From Punica granatum (taxonomy: Eukaryota; Streptophyta; Magnoliopsida; Myrtales; Lythraceae), in assembly GCF_007655135.1 (NCBI RefSeq), contig NC_045133.1:21487845-21551844 (forward strand): DNA of 64,000 bases, given 5' to 3'. The position numbers were made by a program, and so were the translations under genes. Positions 1 to 10,380 of the stretch are shown in pieces; the stretch's first letter is position 1; the number at the start of each line of letters is the position of its first letter. The notes below the pieces were generated by a model. That model saw only the letters and a list, made by a program, of their open reading frames with translations. It had not been told where the DNA came from and did no database searches.

Positions 1-700
1 TTTGACTCCTCGTTCACTTCTAGGCTCGGGGAGAATGCTTTGGTAGGATAACCATTGAAGCAATGGCCTTTCAGCTACCTGTGCTGGTAATATTTTGCTC
101 TCAAGTCTTTTTCTCTACTCTGCTGTTTTTCCTTTCCACATGTAATCTTTGCTCTTGATTGGATATTTTCTTTTGAATAGTTGGCTTCCCTTTTGGATGG
201 CATTTTCCAAAATAAACATTTCGTAGTTCACGTTTGGTGTCCATGGGTTAGAAATTAATAAAATTGACATTTAGAGAGGCCCACTTATGCTGAGCAATCC
301 CATTTTTCAGAGCATCTCCATTCTATCATACGAAATGTGGAAATACATATCTAAACATTGGAATGATCGTGTTTCTTCTGGTTAGTTTGACGATGTTCAA
401 TCCCTTGGTGTTCTTTTTTCGTGGATGATGGTGACATCTCAGGGCACAGCAGCAGGAGGAACCACAGAGATCGTGGTGAATGGTTCAACAGGCTTGCTGC
501 ATCCTGCCGGAAAAGAAGGCGTGACGCCTCTTGCGAGCAATATCGTAAAACTGGCCACTGATGTGGAGAAGAGGTCAGAGATGGGGAGGAAGGGATATGA
601 GCGAGTGAAAGAGAGGTTCTTGGAAGATCACATGTCTCAGAGGATTGCACTGGTCTTGAAGGAAGTGTTGGAAAAGGCAAAGAGCCGCTCGGTTTCTTGA
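1..700 (+). CDS. Family-4 glycosyltransferase, 3' end only (last two exons)
   Basis: Two exons are visible: 24-86 (after a tag acceptor) and 443-700 (stop TGA 698-700), joined in phase 0 across a gtaata...ctcag intron. The first reads ARGECFGRITIEAMAFQLPVL, of which ECFGRITIEAMA is the E-x7-E donor-binding signature of GT-B, family-4 (glycosyl transferases group 1) enzymes. The second begins GTAAGGTTEIVVNGSTGLL, the loop that follows it, and ends with a charged amphipathic tail. The rest of the protein lies left of the window. From memory it matches the Arabidopsis At1g19710/At1g75420 type, for which I know no firm substrate. The reading frame is intact in what is visible. The ATG at 425 is intronic and is not a start. 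Confidence 0.88.
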
Positions 701-854
701 CTTTCCTCATTCAGGATGTCAAATATTCTTCGCTCCGATTGTCCTTTAATGCCCTTTTGTACCATATGCACGCCCCCGGAGTGGGAATGTCTGTAGATAG
801 AAAGCAAAAGCCAGTTACAAGGGCTGTTCTCCTGCATGCCTTCATTTCTGGAAA

Positions 855-1557
855 ACCAGACAAACGTCTTCCAATTTTCCAGTTTTCTCTTTTCACTATA
901 GGTGGAGAATAAGGGGATAGAAACATGTATTCAGAAGTTGATGTCTTTTTACGAGCAACAAAGAAGGATGTTTTCCCGCGGTTTCTTCAGTCCAGTCTCC
1001 GTTTTCTTGTAACCAGCACTGTAGCCTTTCTTCACGCGGTTATGGTTGCCAGGGTGTTTAGTATTCATTCAACAAATATGAGTATCCTCATACCGGCAAT
1101 AGCTTATCGGAATTCGAGTTCCACCATTTTCAACTATCACCATCTTGTTTGGATCTCAGGTTAGGAATGGTTATAGAGCTGGGTTTAATATTTCATAATT
1201 CATCCATCCATAACTCTTTCTAACCCGTGATCTAGACAAGCCAGACAAACGTCTTCCAATCTTCCAGTTTTCTCTTTTCACTATAGGCGGAGAATAAGGG
1301 GATAAAAACATGTATTCAGAAGTTGATGTCATGTCACGAGCAACAAAGAAGGATGTTTTCCCGCGATATCTTCAGTCTGGTTTCCGTTTTCCTGTAACTA
1401 GCACCGTAGCCTTTCTTCACGCGGTTACGGTTGCCAGAGTGTCTAGTATTCATTCCACAAATATGAGTATTCCTCATACAGGCAATAGCCTATCGGAATT
1501 CGAGTTCCACCATTTTCAACTACCACCGTCTTGTTTGGATCGCAAGTTAAAAATGAT
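855..1557 (+). repeat. Tandem direct duplication downstream of the glycosyltransferase gene
   Basis: Two copies of about 315 bp, roughly 855-1170 and 1241-1557, lie 386 bp apart. Both begin ccagacaaacgtcttccaat and both contain an ATG reading MYSEVDV followed by RATKKDVFPR. They share most bases, but a one-base difference near 1084/1470 shifts the frames apart, so protein conservation is not being kept. They lie 155-860 bp past the glycosyltransferase stop and may fall in or just beyond its 3' UTR. I see no protein family in either copy. Confidence 0.8.
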
Positions 1558-1570
1558 ATATGACTGCACC

Positions 1571-2793
1571 CGTACAGTGCATGGGAAAAGAAAAAACTAG
1601 TATAAATTATATTTGTTTTCTAGTTACCGATATCACCTTAATGTCCGACAACCCATTAGATACTTTCTCACGCATACTCATAAAACATTATCTCGGCGGG
1701 TCTACGATTTTGGTTTTTTTTTTCTGAAATTTAAATATATTGAATTCTGAATGTGACATGTGCCAGGTAGCCATGTATATAGGACGATTCAGAAGGAAAT
1801 GTTGTGCTCTTCTGATGTATGTTATTCGCAATTTTATCTTCGCCACAAGATTGTCTTCACTTCATCGATTGAAACTAAATATCCTCACTTATACATCAGC
1901 TTGTTCTAGTTACAAAGTGCATTCGGTGAATTTGAAATACCCTGTACTTCGACTACGTACAATATAGGTCCATTAACGGAGAGCTAGCAAACTACGCAAC
2001 AGCTCGCGATTATAATATTCAAGATTTTAAGTAGGTGTAAACACCACCATATAAACTCTCTTTTTCTTTGCAATTGGGAATAATCTTAGTTTGAAAATGG
2101 AATTATTCTAAGTTAGCGCTTTTCGTGTCGTTTGCGGTCATTCTCCTAAAGTCGAAGGTGCCAGATAAATAAATGTACATGTGCATGTGATGAAATAAAA
2201 CCATTTAAACAGTCAAATGACGTGGTGATAGTACCGTCTCAAATGACCCGATAATATGATATAATTGAATCACGACATATAAATCCGAACACAAGAAGAC
2301 ATGGATGGCTCAACCTATATTCAGTAAGGCAGGAACTCTCGAGGATTTGTGACCGTCCACAAAAACCGAAGAACATGACAGCTTTGAGTTGTATATATGA
2401 TAGTTGACAACACTTGTATATGTTTTCGTCCCGTCTTGGAATTACAAGCGAATTATTCCCACTTGAGATTCAAGAAACCAACAAATAAAAAATTTTGAAA
2501 TTTTCTTCTGTTTGCTATCTTTATTGGTCGAATGAGATCTGGCAGGAGACCAACGAAGGAGAGGGGAAAAAAAAATCAAATCACCATAGATAAGAATCAA
2601 ATTGAAAGTCTCATGGTTCCAAGTCGGGGATGACTATCATCATACTAACTTTTTTTTTTAATTAGACCATGAGGTGTTTCAGTCTATTACTGAATATGCT
2701 AATCCACACTCAAGTATTGTTTTCCCGTTATCATGAAACGTCTATTTGCTTGAGCATGGACTAGAATATAAGGCCCGTGCTACAAACATATAA
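1571..2793. other. Intergenic, no gene seen
   Basis: AT-rich spacer between the tandem duplication and the Harbinger-like MITE. Only short ORFs without family resemblance are present. Confidence 0.6.
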
Positions 2794-3394
2794 GGACCCA
2801 TTTGGTTCATTTAAAATAAGAAGATAATCAAAATTGAAATGAAGCATTCCAATTATAGGTTCTTTTATTTAGGAGAATCGAAAACCGATTCTCTCATATA
2901 GGGGAACCAATTCCCCATAATGGGGAATCATCCATTCCCTGAGGTAACCTAGAAAATAGGAAAAGGGACAAGCAAAATTAATTTAATTTAATTTTTATCT
3001 AATTTTAGACTGAAAATTCGATTACAAAATGAAAGGAAAATCTCATAAATTGTCAATAAATAATAAATTGATGAAAAGATTAGTTGGTAGGAATATCTCG
3101 TCAATCTAGAATTCAACAGATATACTCAACAAATTCATGATGTTTTATATGAATAATTATTGAGTTGTATGGATACTAGTAATTGTTCGTTTGAATTATT
3201 ACAAATAATTATCAAATATTGAAATTTGATTTCAGCTCTGTAGACAATGAACCATATAGAAGCAAATGGGATTAGATTTCAATTTATTGCTAAACCAAAC
3301 AAAAATGAAAATTTGTCATTTTGTTTCCAATTCTGTCCCATTTTACCTCATTATGTTTTTGTTTCCACTTTTATACCTCGAACCAAAAGGGTCC
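2794..3394. mobile_element. PIF/Harbinger-like MITE
   Basis: The left end reads GGACCCATTTGGTTC and the right end is its inverted copy with one mismatch (GAACCAAAAGGGTCC). The trinucleotide TAA flanks both sides (2791-2793 and 3395-3397), which is the TWA target duplication typical of PIF/Harbinger (Tourist-like) elements. The GG...TTTGG terminus is also typical of that superfamily. The roughly 600-bp interior is AT-rich, has no transposase ORF, and holds a local inverted repeat around 2880-2930. It is a non-autonomous element. Confidence 0.75.
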
Positions 3395-3397
3395 TAA

Positions 3398-6285
3398 TAG
3401 TAATCTAGAAATAATGAATTCCAAGTTATAAATAAATACATTGTTCATATATACAAGCAAATTCGAAGAATAGAAATTACTATAGAGAAAAGGAAAAGTA
3501 GCAAAGACGATTTGTAGTGGATTCGGCATAGTATGAAAAGAGACCTTGTAAGGGCCAAAATTGTTCAAATTATAATTGTAGTTTTCCTTCTAATGGTATT
3601 AATCCATTTTAATTTTTTGTGGATGGGGAGGGTTATATTAATGACAATGGAAAACTACATCCAAAAGGATTCGTAGGTTCTCTTCACCACTACCACCTCC
3701 TCTACTAGGAAATGTGCGCAATAGGCCTGATACGAGATTGGCGAACCAAAAACGAAATGGATGTGGTAAACCCTGCCAATAAAAATTGATCTAAAACCTC
3801 TTGATTCCCGTAGGTTGAGGGTGAATATTATTGAACACTTTCTATAAGATAGCATCGATTATTAATAATCTCCTGCAAGAAGCAATTCAATCCCATTAAT
3901 AGAAAGGCATGACGGAGATTGATTGCTTTACATTTTGCTTTGCTCCTCCACACAATGATGATCAATTCCATTTGAAGACAACACGTTACCTACCTTTCAC
4001 CCACTTATTGGATCCTTTTAGTAGTCCCTATTAATTAGTTTTATCCCCACCTTCCCTTTACAATTATTGACGTTGTTAAGACAATTCTTTAGTCCGCCTC
4101 TTGATTTTTCAAAATAATTACTAGTTAAACTTGGACAATGATATATAATGACTTCTGTACAACCTTAGATGTAACTTGATTATTAGTCTCCTCACCTGAC
4201 ACTGTGTTGCATGGACTTGTTTGAGAGTTGATACATTAGTTTGACATTTATATATTTGCTAATTAATATCTGGAATAGCTGGCAAAAAAAAATTTATATA
4301 TAGAATATTGCATAACGCTATTTTACGATTGAAACATTATTTTTCCAGCTTCTATTCATGATTCCGCTATTTATTAGCTGGATAAATTTTTCTCGTTTGT
4401 TATAGAAAAGAAAATGTTAACTTTTCATTTTATAGTTAAGAAAAGAGTTCAGCATATATACATAGACTAGTTTCAAATTCTTTTATATGCCAAAGGAATA
4501 TTTTTCTCAATGAGGTGGGCGAATTTTATAACATTTTCACCATTTGAAAGTGCATACTATAATTTCAATTTTCCAAAAAAAAAAACTTTGCAATTTCTAA
4601 AGTAATAATTTATGAATTACTTGTAGAATCTATACATTTAAGAGTGCTAGAAAAAAGTGACAAAATTATGTGGAGGTGCAAGTTGACATATCGTACGTAG
4701 AAGAGGGACAAATTCTCATTTCATCCATAAAATTAAGGTGTGCCATGCATAGGTTTTCTTGTACAAATTGCATCTTTCCTATAACATGATCATAAAAAAT
4801 ATTTTACTCATCAAATTAAGTATCGAACCTGAAACTTTTTAATTATTAGATAAAAGTGTGCGTTATTGTACTACACCCTCTTTGGTATAAGATGGTATGT
4901 TATGTAGCTTTTGGTTGGCAAGTAATATTAAAAAAAGTATACATATATATTTACTCTTTGCTTTTCACCAATATATATATATATATATACTCTTTGCATT
5001 TTCTATTTTGTCCTATGGTGTTTGATATCAATCCTGACCTCACACTTTTATATTATTCAGTGAAACTGGCCGAAATGAAGTCCACATGGGAGAAAGATGA
5101 AAGCATATCAGTGGTAAATAATAATATAATAGATCAACTCTGAACGCAACAACAATCAAATTTTACACCAAAAAAAAAAAAAGAAATAGAGAGAAAGAGA
5201 CAATTGGAATTTATTTATTTATCTATTTTTATATTTTTTATTTATGGCATTAGAAAATAATGTCTGGATGCATGGCATGACGCATGAGGGTGGCTCCGGA
5301 GGACTACAGTTGCCAGTTTATTATTAGAGTGAAGACACAAATGTGTGTGGGTTCACTAAAGTGTTTTATCTATGGATAACTTACTATATGAAAATTGTCC
5401 AATATCATGAAAACCTCACAGACATCCTTAAAAAATCCCAACTGCTTCTGCTTTCTACCATCATCAAGATCCAAGAAAATATATAGTGATAAACCTAATC
5501 CAAAATTAACATGTATAATAATTAAGTGCCTCCAAATGTTATCGTATACTAGAACTTTATCCGCGTGTATCTTGCAATGCACACTTCGGTTCTCTATTGT
5601 TTCAAAATACTTTTTATCAATATTTTACATTTAATCACAACACTTTCTTTTGCTTCTTTTTTTTCCTCCCTCCTTTTCTGTGAAATATTACTGATATTTC
5701 AATCAACAGTTAATTACATATATATATATATATATAAATAGATATATATACCATGGAACCTTACAGGTTAAAAATTAGTGAAAGCAAAGAAACGTAATCA
5801 AGAGGGAGAGGAAAGAAAAGAGCGCGAGAGAAAAGTGGGCGAAGATGTTAGGTAATTATCTAATAAAATTGCTAATTTCATAAATCTAGCTGTAGTACAT
5901 AATTTTCTTAGTGAATTAAAATTGTGAAAGATATTATTTTCACAATTCTGGAAGATCGAACAGTAAGCACCGTTTTCCCTGCTAATAAGTACAGTTTCTA
6001 AGACTCGACCAACACTTTATTGGTAGTGGTTGTATGTAATTAATTATCTATAATGTGCTATGGCAATTTGAAAGAAAGTCATACCGAATTCAATTGGGAT
6101 TTTATTTTATTTTTTCAAATAGGACCATTCTGATTTTCACGCAAATATATAAATATTTGTACATCTTTCTCATAAGAAAACCCAAGATATGTACTAATAA
6201 TTACTGACAATTAAGAAACATATAAGCCTCTAATATTTGTCCCCATTATATCATTCCACTCATTTTAGAGATGAAATCCATTCCA
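3398..6285. other. Intergenic, no gene seen
   Basis: AT-rich DNA with short TA tracts near 4970-4990 and 5720-5745. A stretch near 4820-4850 (atcgaacctgaaac) resembles the inverse of a Pol III B box and may be SINE debris, but no boundaries can be drawn. Confidence 0.5.
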
Positions 6286-6378
6286 TTAGTAGTACTCGAA
6301 TACATCACTAGCAGCTGCAATGATAGGGTGATTCACAACTCTGCCCGTCATCACATCCATCAATGGGCTCACCACAAC
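6286..6378 (-). pseudogene. Conserved bZIP C-terminal block, now out of frame
   Basis: Read on the minus strand in the +1 frame relative to the bZIP ORF, this stretch encodes 30 residues ending NHPIIAAASDVFEYY and a TAA at 6286-6288. S1-group bZIP proteins characteristically end in a block like NQPIMASADVF, so this is clearly the ancestral C-terminus. It is separated from the present ORF by a 7-bp tandem duplication (cattagg/aattagg, 6378-6391) that shifts the frame and creates the TAA at 6380-6382. Confidence 0.75.
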
Positions 6379-6379
6379 A

Positions 6380-6775
6380 TTAGGAATTAGGATTATAATC
6401 TTCAAATCCTCCACTAACATTGTTCAAGTGGATGTAGTTCAATATCTCGGTGAGCGACTCGAGTCTCTGACTGAGTTCTGCAATCTGGGCACGGAGCACG
6501 GCATTCTCGGCTTCCACCTTCAATAACTGCTGGGTCGTGACGCCGAATCTAGCAATGATCTCACTGTTCGTAGCTCTGAGCTGGGCCAGCCTGGTCATTA
6601 ACTCGTCCAGATGCTTCTGTTTCCGCACCCTCGATCTCCTCGCTGACTCCCTGTTCGATTCCATTCTCTTGCGTTTCCTCAGGTTCATCAGGACCAGCAA
6701 GTCGTCCTCAAAACCCGAGTTTGGGATATTCGAAATCAGTGTGATCCCTGAGGAATTCCCGCTAGAGCAAGCCAT
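6380..6775 (-). CDS. S1-group bZIP transcription factor, C-terminus truncated by frameshift
   Basis: Intronless ORF of 131 residues from the ATG at 6775. This start gives the family N-terminus MACSSGNSSG; an in-frame ATG at 6802 adds nine unlike residues. The basic region (about 33-55, RKRKRMESNRESARRSRVRK) has the N-x7-R signature (N41, R49). The heptad zipper runs from L56 to about L108, with VEAENAVLRAQ and ELSQRLESL as in bZIP11/44/53/2. Such proteins bind ACGT-type motifs, usually as heterodimers with group C bZIPs, and reprogram metabolism under low energy. S1 members are usually about 145-175 residues; this ORF stops early because of a 7-bp duplication at 6378-6391. A sucrose-control uORF lies upstream. 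The bZIP44 subtype is favoured by neighbourhood, not by sequence alone. Confidence 0.9.
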   Translation of the reverse strand: MACSSGNSSGITLISNIPNSGFEDDLLVLMNLRKRKRMESNRESARRSRVRKQKHLDELMTRLAQLRATNSEIIARFGVTTQQLLKVEAENAVLRAQIAELSQRLESLTEILNYIHLNNVSGGFEDYNPNS

Positions 6776-6910
6776 AGAATATTTACACCAAAATGGGACC
6801 AACTAGCACTGACTGTACTTGACGCGCACACAATAATACGATAGCAATTGATTAATTTTCTAGCTAACTGATATAGTTTTTCCTATATATGTTCTAGATG
6901 TACGGCTATA

Positions 6911-6958
6911 CTACAACTTTGGAGCACTACGCTGAAGAAGTGATTTCTGAGAAAACAT
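6911..6958 (-). CDS. Short uORF overlapping the sucrose-control uORF
   Basis: ATG at 6958 opens a 15-codon ORF in a different frame from the sucrose-control uORF and overlaps its end. The ATG arises inside the codons for Y-V-F of the arrest peptide. A similarly placed overlapping third uORF is known in Arabidopsis bZIP11-type leaders. Translation has not been shown here. Confidence 0.5.
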   Translation of the reverse strand: MFSQKSLLQRSAPKL

Positions 6959-7070
6959 AGAACCAGTAAAGGAACTCGACCGAGAAAGACTGAACTAGGT
7001 GGGTCCGGCGCCGAAGGAAGGAGCTGATCATATAACCAGAGCGAAGGATCTCACTAAGTACTGGAGACAT
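6927..7070 (-). CDS. Sucrose-control (SC) peptide uORF of the bZIP gene
   Basis: A 47-codon ORF from the ATG at 7070 to TAG 6927-6929, ending about 150 nt before the main bZIP start. It begins MSPVLSEILRSGYM, has RRRTH at 20-24 and LVQSFSVEFLYWFYVFS at 25-41. This is the conserved SC peptide found in S1 bZIP leaders, which stalls ribosomes when sucrose is high and so represses the downstream bZIP. From memory the Arabidopsis peptide ends at the serine matching S41. Here six more residues (EITSSA) follow, and position 32 is glutamate where valine is usual. Both changes lie in the part that acts within the ribosome exit tunnel. Confidence 0.92.
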   Translation of the reverse strand: MSPVLSEILRSGYMISSFLRRRTHLVQSFSVEFLYWFYVFSEITSSA

Positions 7071-7107
7071 GAATCTCACATGCCAAGACCAATAATGGGC
7101 AAAGCAT
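7054..7107 (-). CDS. First uORF of the bZIP leader
   Basis: ATG at 7107 opens a 17-codon ORF (MLCPLLVLAC...) that ends at 7054-7056. It overlaps the start of the sucrose-control uORF in another frame, so ribosomes must leak past it to reach that uORF. A minimal start-stop ATG-TGA also lies between the two starts (7076-7081). The layout resembles the multi-uORF leaders of S1 bZIP genes. It is real only if transcription starts above 7107. Confidence 0.5.
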   Translation of the reverse strand: MLCPLLVLACEIHVSST

Positions 7108-8927
7108 CAAGATGTTTTCAAGGGGGCTTAGATCTTGATTGAGGGGTGAAAATGGAGATCTTGGGGAACTTGTTCTAACGGTTAAAACACCCCGGATATT
7201 TGGCAGCGAAGTAGGAAGGAGGAGGAATATCGCGGGCTGAACTTTAATTTCTGAAAATTACAAAAGCAGAGCAGCAGAACATCATCAGAACTCTAATGGA
7301 ACTTCTGAAGGATGATTTTCAGAAGAGGTGAAAGGGGAAGAGGTTTTTGCAGGTAGTGGTAATTTATAGATGGACAAAAGGTGGTGAAGAAATTAAAAAT
7401 AAAATAAAATAAAATAATAAGGTAGAAAAAATTAAATGAGAGAAAGACGAGAGAATAAAGTATAACAAGGGATGGGAATCTCCTCGGAAGATCTTGCTTG
7501 GCAAGGTGTTTGGACAACAAAAAAAATTATAAAATTTTCTTAGAGCATTCAGTATATATTAATTCGTCGCCTCACATAGTAAGTGAAAAATACTCATCAT
7601 TTTGACCCACCATGGATAGTTCGGTGTATTTCGATTAAGTGGCTCTGATCCCCCTTCATTACGACGCCTCAGTTCTGATAGCCACGTGCTCCGATTGATG
7701 GGTCGCAAGTTGTCCCGTCTTCACCAAATCTGACTTTAAGATTTCCAAGGTTTTTAAATGAGGCTCAACTCAAGACCCCATCACTCCTCCACTATCGTAT
7801 TCAATCAGTTCGGTACTGCAACGGCGCTTCTTCACAATAGATAGAATTTTTGGAAAGCGTAAAGATCCAGCTGCTGAGCAAGACGACCACTGATTTTGCA
7901 AAATATCAGAAAATTAATTTCGGAAGAAATTGAAAAAAAAAAGAAGAAGAAGACAGAAGATCTTAACCACTGACTGCAAAATCAGAAGTTCCAACCTCGC
8001 TTTCACCGCCCAGTACCAGAATTCACCGTACCAATCTTTGTCTGACGAGTAGCACCTGGGGACAGAAGTCACAAAACATTGCCCGAGGAATCTCTGCCTC
8101 TGGACTGACCCCATCTAATTATTTTTTAATTTGTCCACTAATCTCGAGATTAACAAATAATATTTTTTTAGCAAATTTGTAATTTTCTTCTCCCCAAAAT
8201 AACAACTTGCTTGAAGATTGAAAAGGTACTTTAAAAACATTTATTCCTGCATGACCGAAGTCCAATATAAATAGGATTCTTGATCATGTAAATTTATCAT
8301 TTTTTTTTGTTATATGAAGTTCATAAATTTTGTACAATAAAATATAAATTTTAATAATTAATAAAGGAGCATAAATAGTCACACTTATGGCGAACCTGAA
8401 ATCTCTTAATTATTAGGCTTTCAGTGAGTAAGATCAAGCTCTCCGGCTTCAAACCATTATTGTGGCCCATGCCAACTTATTCTTATGGTTAACTCATAAA
8501 AAAAACATTCATCGGGTCTATTCCACTAATCTTTTCATAACTCTGTCAAAGAAGTCTCAGACTTAAACCTAATCTCTTCAATCCACATACAGACCATATC
8601 TTTGTTACTGATTAGACTCGATATCTCGTTGAAATGCCTAGAGAAGAATCATAGAGGGTGTAGCTGAGCTAACTTGAGCAATCCACATAGATGCCCAACA
8701 ATTGATTTCCATTGTTTGGCTTTGCCTTTAAATAAGCATATTATACTCTATATAGGCCTAAAGTTTCCTATTGAGATAAAAAGCATGAAATTCTGTTTTT
8801 TAGCCATATTACCATTTGGCATCTATGAACCCTATCCCTATTCTATATCCATGAATGGAAAGGAAAGACATAGAGAGCCCCCAATGACGCGAAAGCTAAC
8901 TATTGGGAAACTTCAGGCACAAAATTC
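7108..8927. other. bZIP leader/promoter side and spacer, no gene seen
   Basis: The first few hundred bases probably include the rest of the bZIP leader and its promoter on the minus strand. I cannot place a transcription start. ORFs here are low-complexity and match no family. A fragment near 8380-8410 resembles an inverted Pol III B box. Confidence 0.4.
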
Positions 8928-9615
8928 CCATAGGGAGATCTCTTATCCTCAAGATATATGCCTAACTTAATCGAGCTAGAAAATCTGATATTACTGAATG
9001 AGGGTGCATGGATTGAAGATTTTTAGTGTACTTTGCTGGTCGATCAATAATAATATGACTCTTTGAGAGTGACGCAAATCGATTCCATCTTAATTATTAC
9101 AGCATCAAGACTTCAGGTACATAGAAGATTTTAGCACAAACATGCGATTCAGGCACTTTATATTGGCACGTCCTAATTAATATTGAGACAAGTGTGAACC
9201 GAGGGTCCATTCAAATACTAAACTTGTAAATTCCTTTTTGTTTTTTGGCTAAGAAATCGGAATTAAGAGTTCCCATTGGGAGATCTCTTATCCTCGAGAT
9301 ATATGCCTAACTTAATTGAGCAAGAAAATCCGATATTACCGAATAAGGGTGCATGGATTGAAGATTTTTAGTTTACCCTGCTTGTCGATCAATAATAATA
9401 TGAACCCTTTGAGAGTGATGCAGATTCGATTCCATCTTAATTATTACAGCATCAAGACTTCAGGGACATAGAAGATTTTAGCACAAACATGCGATCAGGC
9501 ACTTTATACTGGTAATGTCCTAATTGATATTGAGACAAGTGCAAATCGAGGGTCCATTCAAGTACTAAGCTTGTAAATTCCTTTTTGTTTGTTGGCTAAG
9601 AAATTGGAAGTAAGA
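8928..9615 (+). repeat. 344-bp tandem direct duplication
   Basis: Copies at 8928-9271 and 9272-9615 abut exactly. Both begin cccat(a/t)gggagatctctta and run through a shared tattacagcatcaagacttc to ggctaagaaat. They differ by scattered substitutions and a few small indels. I see no coding sequence in the unit. Confidence 0.85.
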
Positions 9616-9872
9616 ATAGGCCATTATTGGTATACGTCTGTGTCCTAAGTGTTTGATGAAAAATAATGTCAGCTAACCAAAAGGCAAAAAAATCAGAGAA
9701 GAGAAGGGAGAGGATGGCCAGATGTATACGTGGATAGAAGCAACACCATTGGAACTTGGGAGTAATGAATTCAAATGAAATCCTATGGGACAACATTTGT
9801 AAAGCAATTTTGGAAGTTGTAACTCCAAATTTAATGTAATTACTTAGTGAAAGTTTTATGTTGCAACTAAAC

Positions 9873-10052
9873 CAAGTTTGTTCAGGTGATTCGACATCTC
9901 TTTCTCCTAAGTAAAATCTCTTATTCGATTTTTAGGAATGAAAAAAATTCACGATCGGGAGGATTTCACCTTTTAGTGGATCGATTCGACTCGAACCTAG
10001 GATCTAGTGAATTTTTGTAAATCAGGTGGTTAAAATCTAAAAAACACAATTT
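9873..10052 (+). repeat. SINE-like relic
   Basis: Shares an ordered set of motifs with 33060-33225 and 47680-47845: a head with aggtgattcgaca, then gaatgaaaaaaattc, then ttttagtggatcgattcgac, then a tail before a replaced AT-rich flank. The head is consistent with a decayed tRNA-type promoter, but no target duplication is clear. Confidence 0.4.
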
Positions 10053-10335
10053 TTTTTTATGACTAGAGTATTCGAGTTTCGCCCAACTATTTTCACAATT
10101 TACTGAACACCCTGTAAACTCACGAGACAAGTTAGTTCGGCCACAAGTCGTGTATGTGCCTCAATAAGGAGTATTCTCCTGTATGGTTTCCGAAGTGATT
10201 TGAATTTAAAACTTCTCCAAAGAAGTCACACCCAAGCTTTATCCACTAGGCTAACGCTAAAAAAAACAATTTACTTGTACTGATGATATTATTGCCTAGT
10301 AAATCAGTTATGGTGATATTAAACTTGAGTTATTG

Positions 10336-10373
<38 letters not shown>
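10336..10373. repeat. (TA)n microsatellite
   Basis: Perfect dinucleotide tract followed by an interrupted tatgtata tail. Confidence 0.95.

Positions 10374-10379
<6 letters not shown>

Positions 10380-10380
<1 letters not shown>

Noticed and set aside
925..1600. Two similar small ORFs (MYSEVDV...) as a tandem gene pair
   Set aside because: A single-base indel between copies changes the frame of the C-terminal third, so no shared protein is maintained; more likely duplicated non-coding sequence.
6776..6802. Upstream in-frame ATG adding nine residues to the bZIP
   Set aside because: The added residues are unlike the family, whereas the ATG at 6775 gives the usual MxxSSGxSSG start.
6537..6806. 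89-codon ORF antisense to the bZIP
   Set aside because: Shadow of the bZIP coding strand; composition follows its codons.
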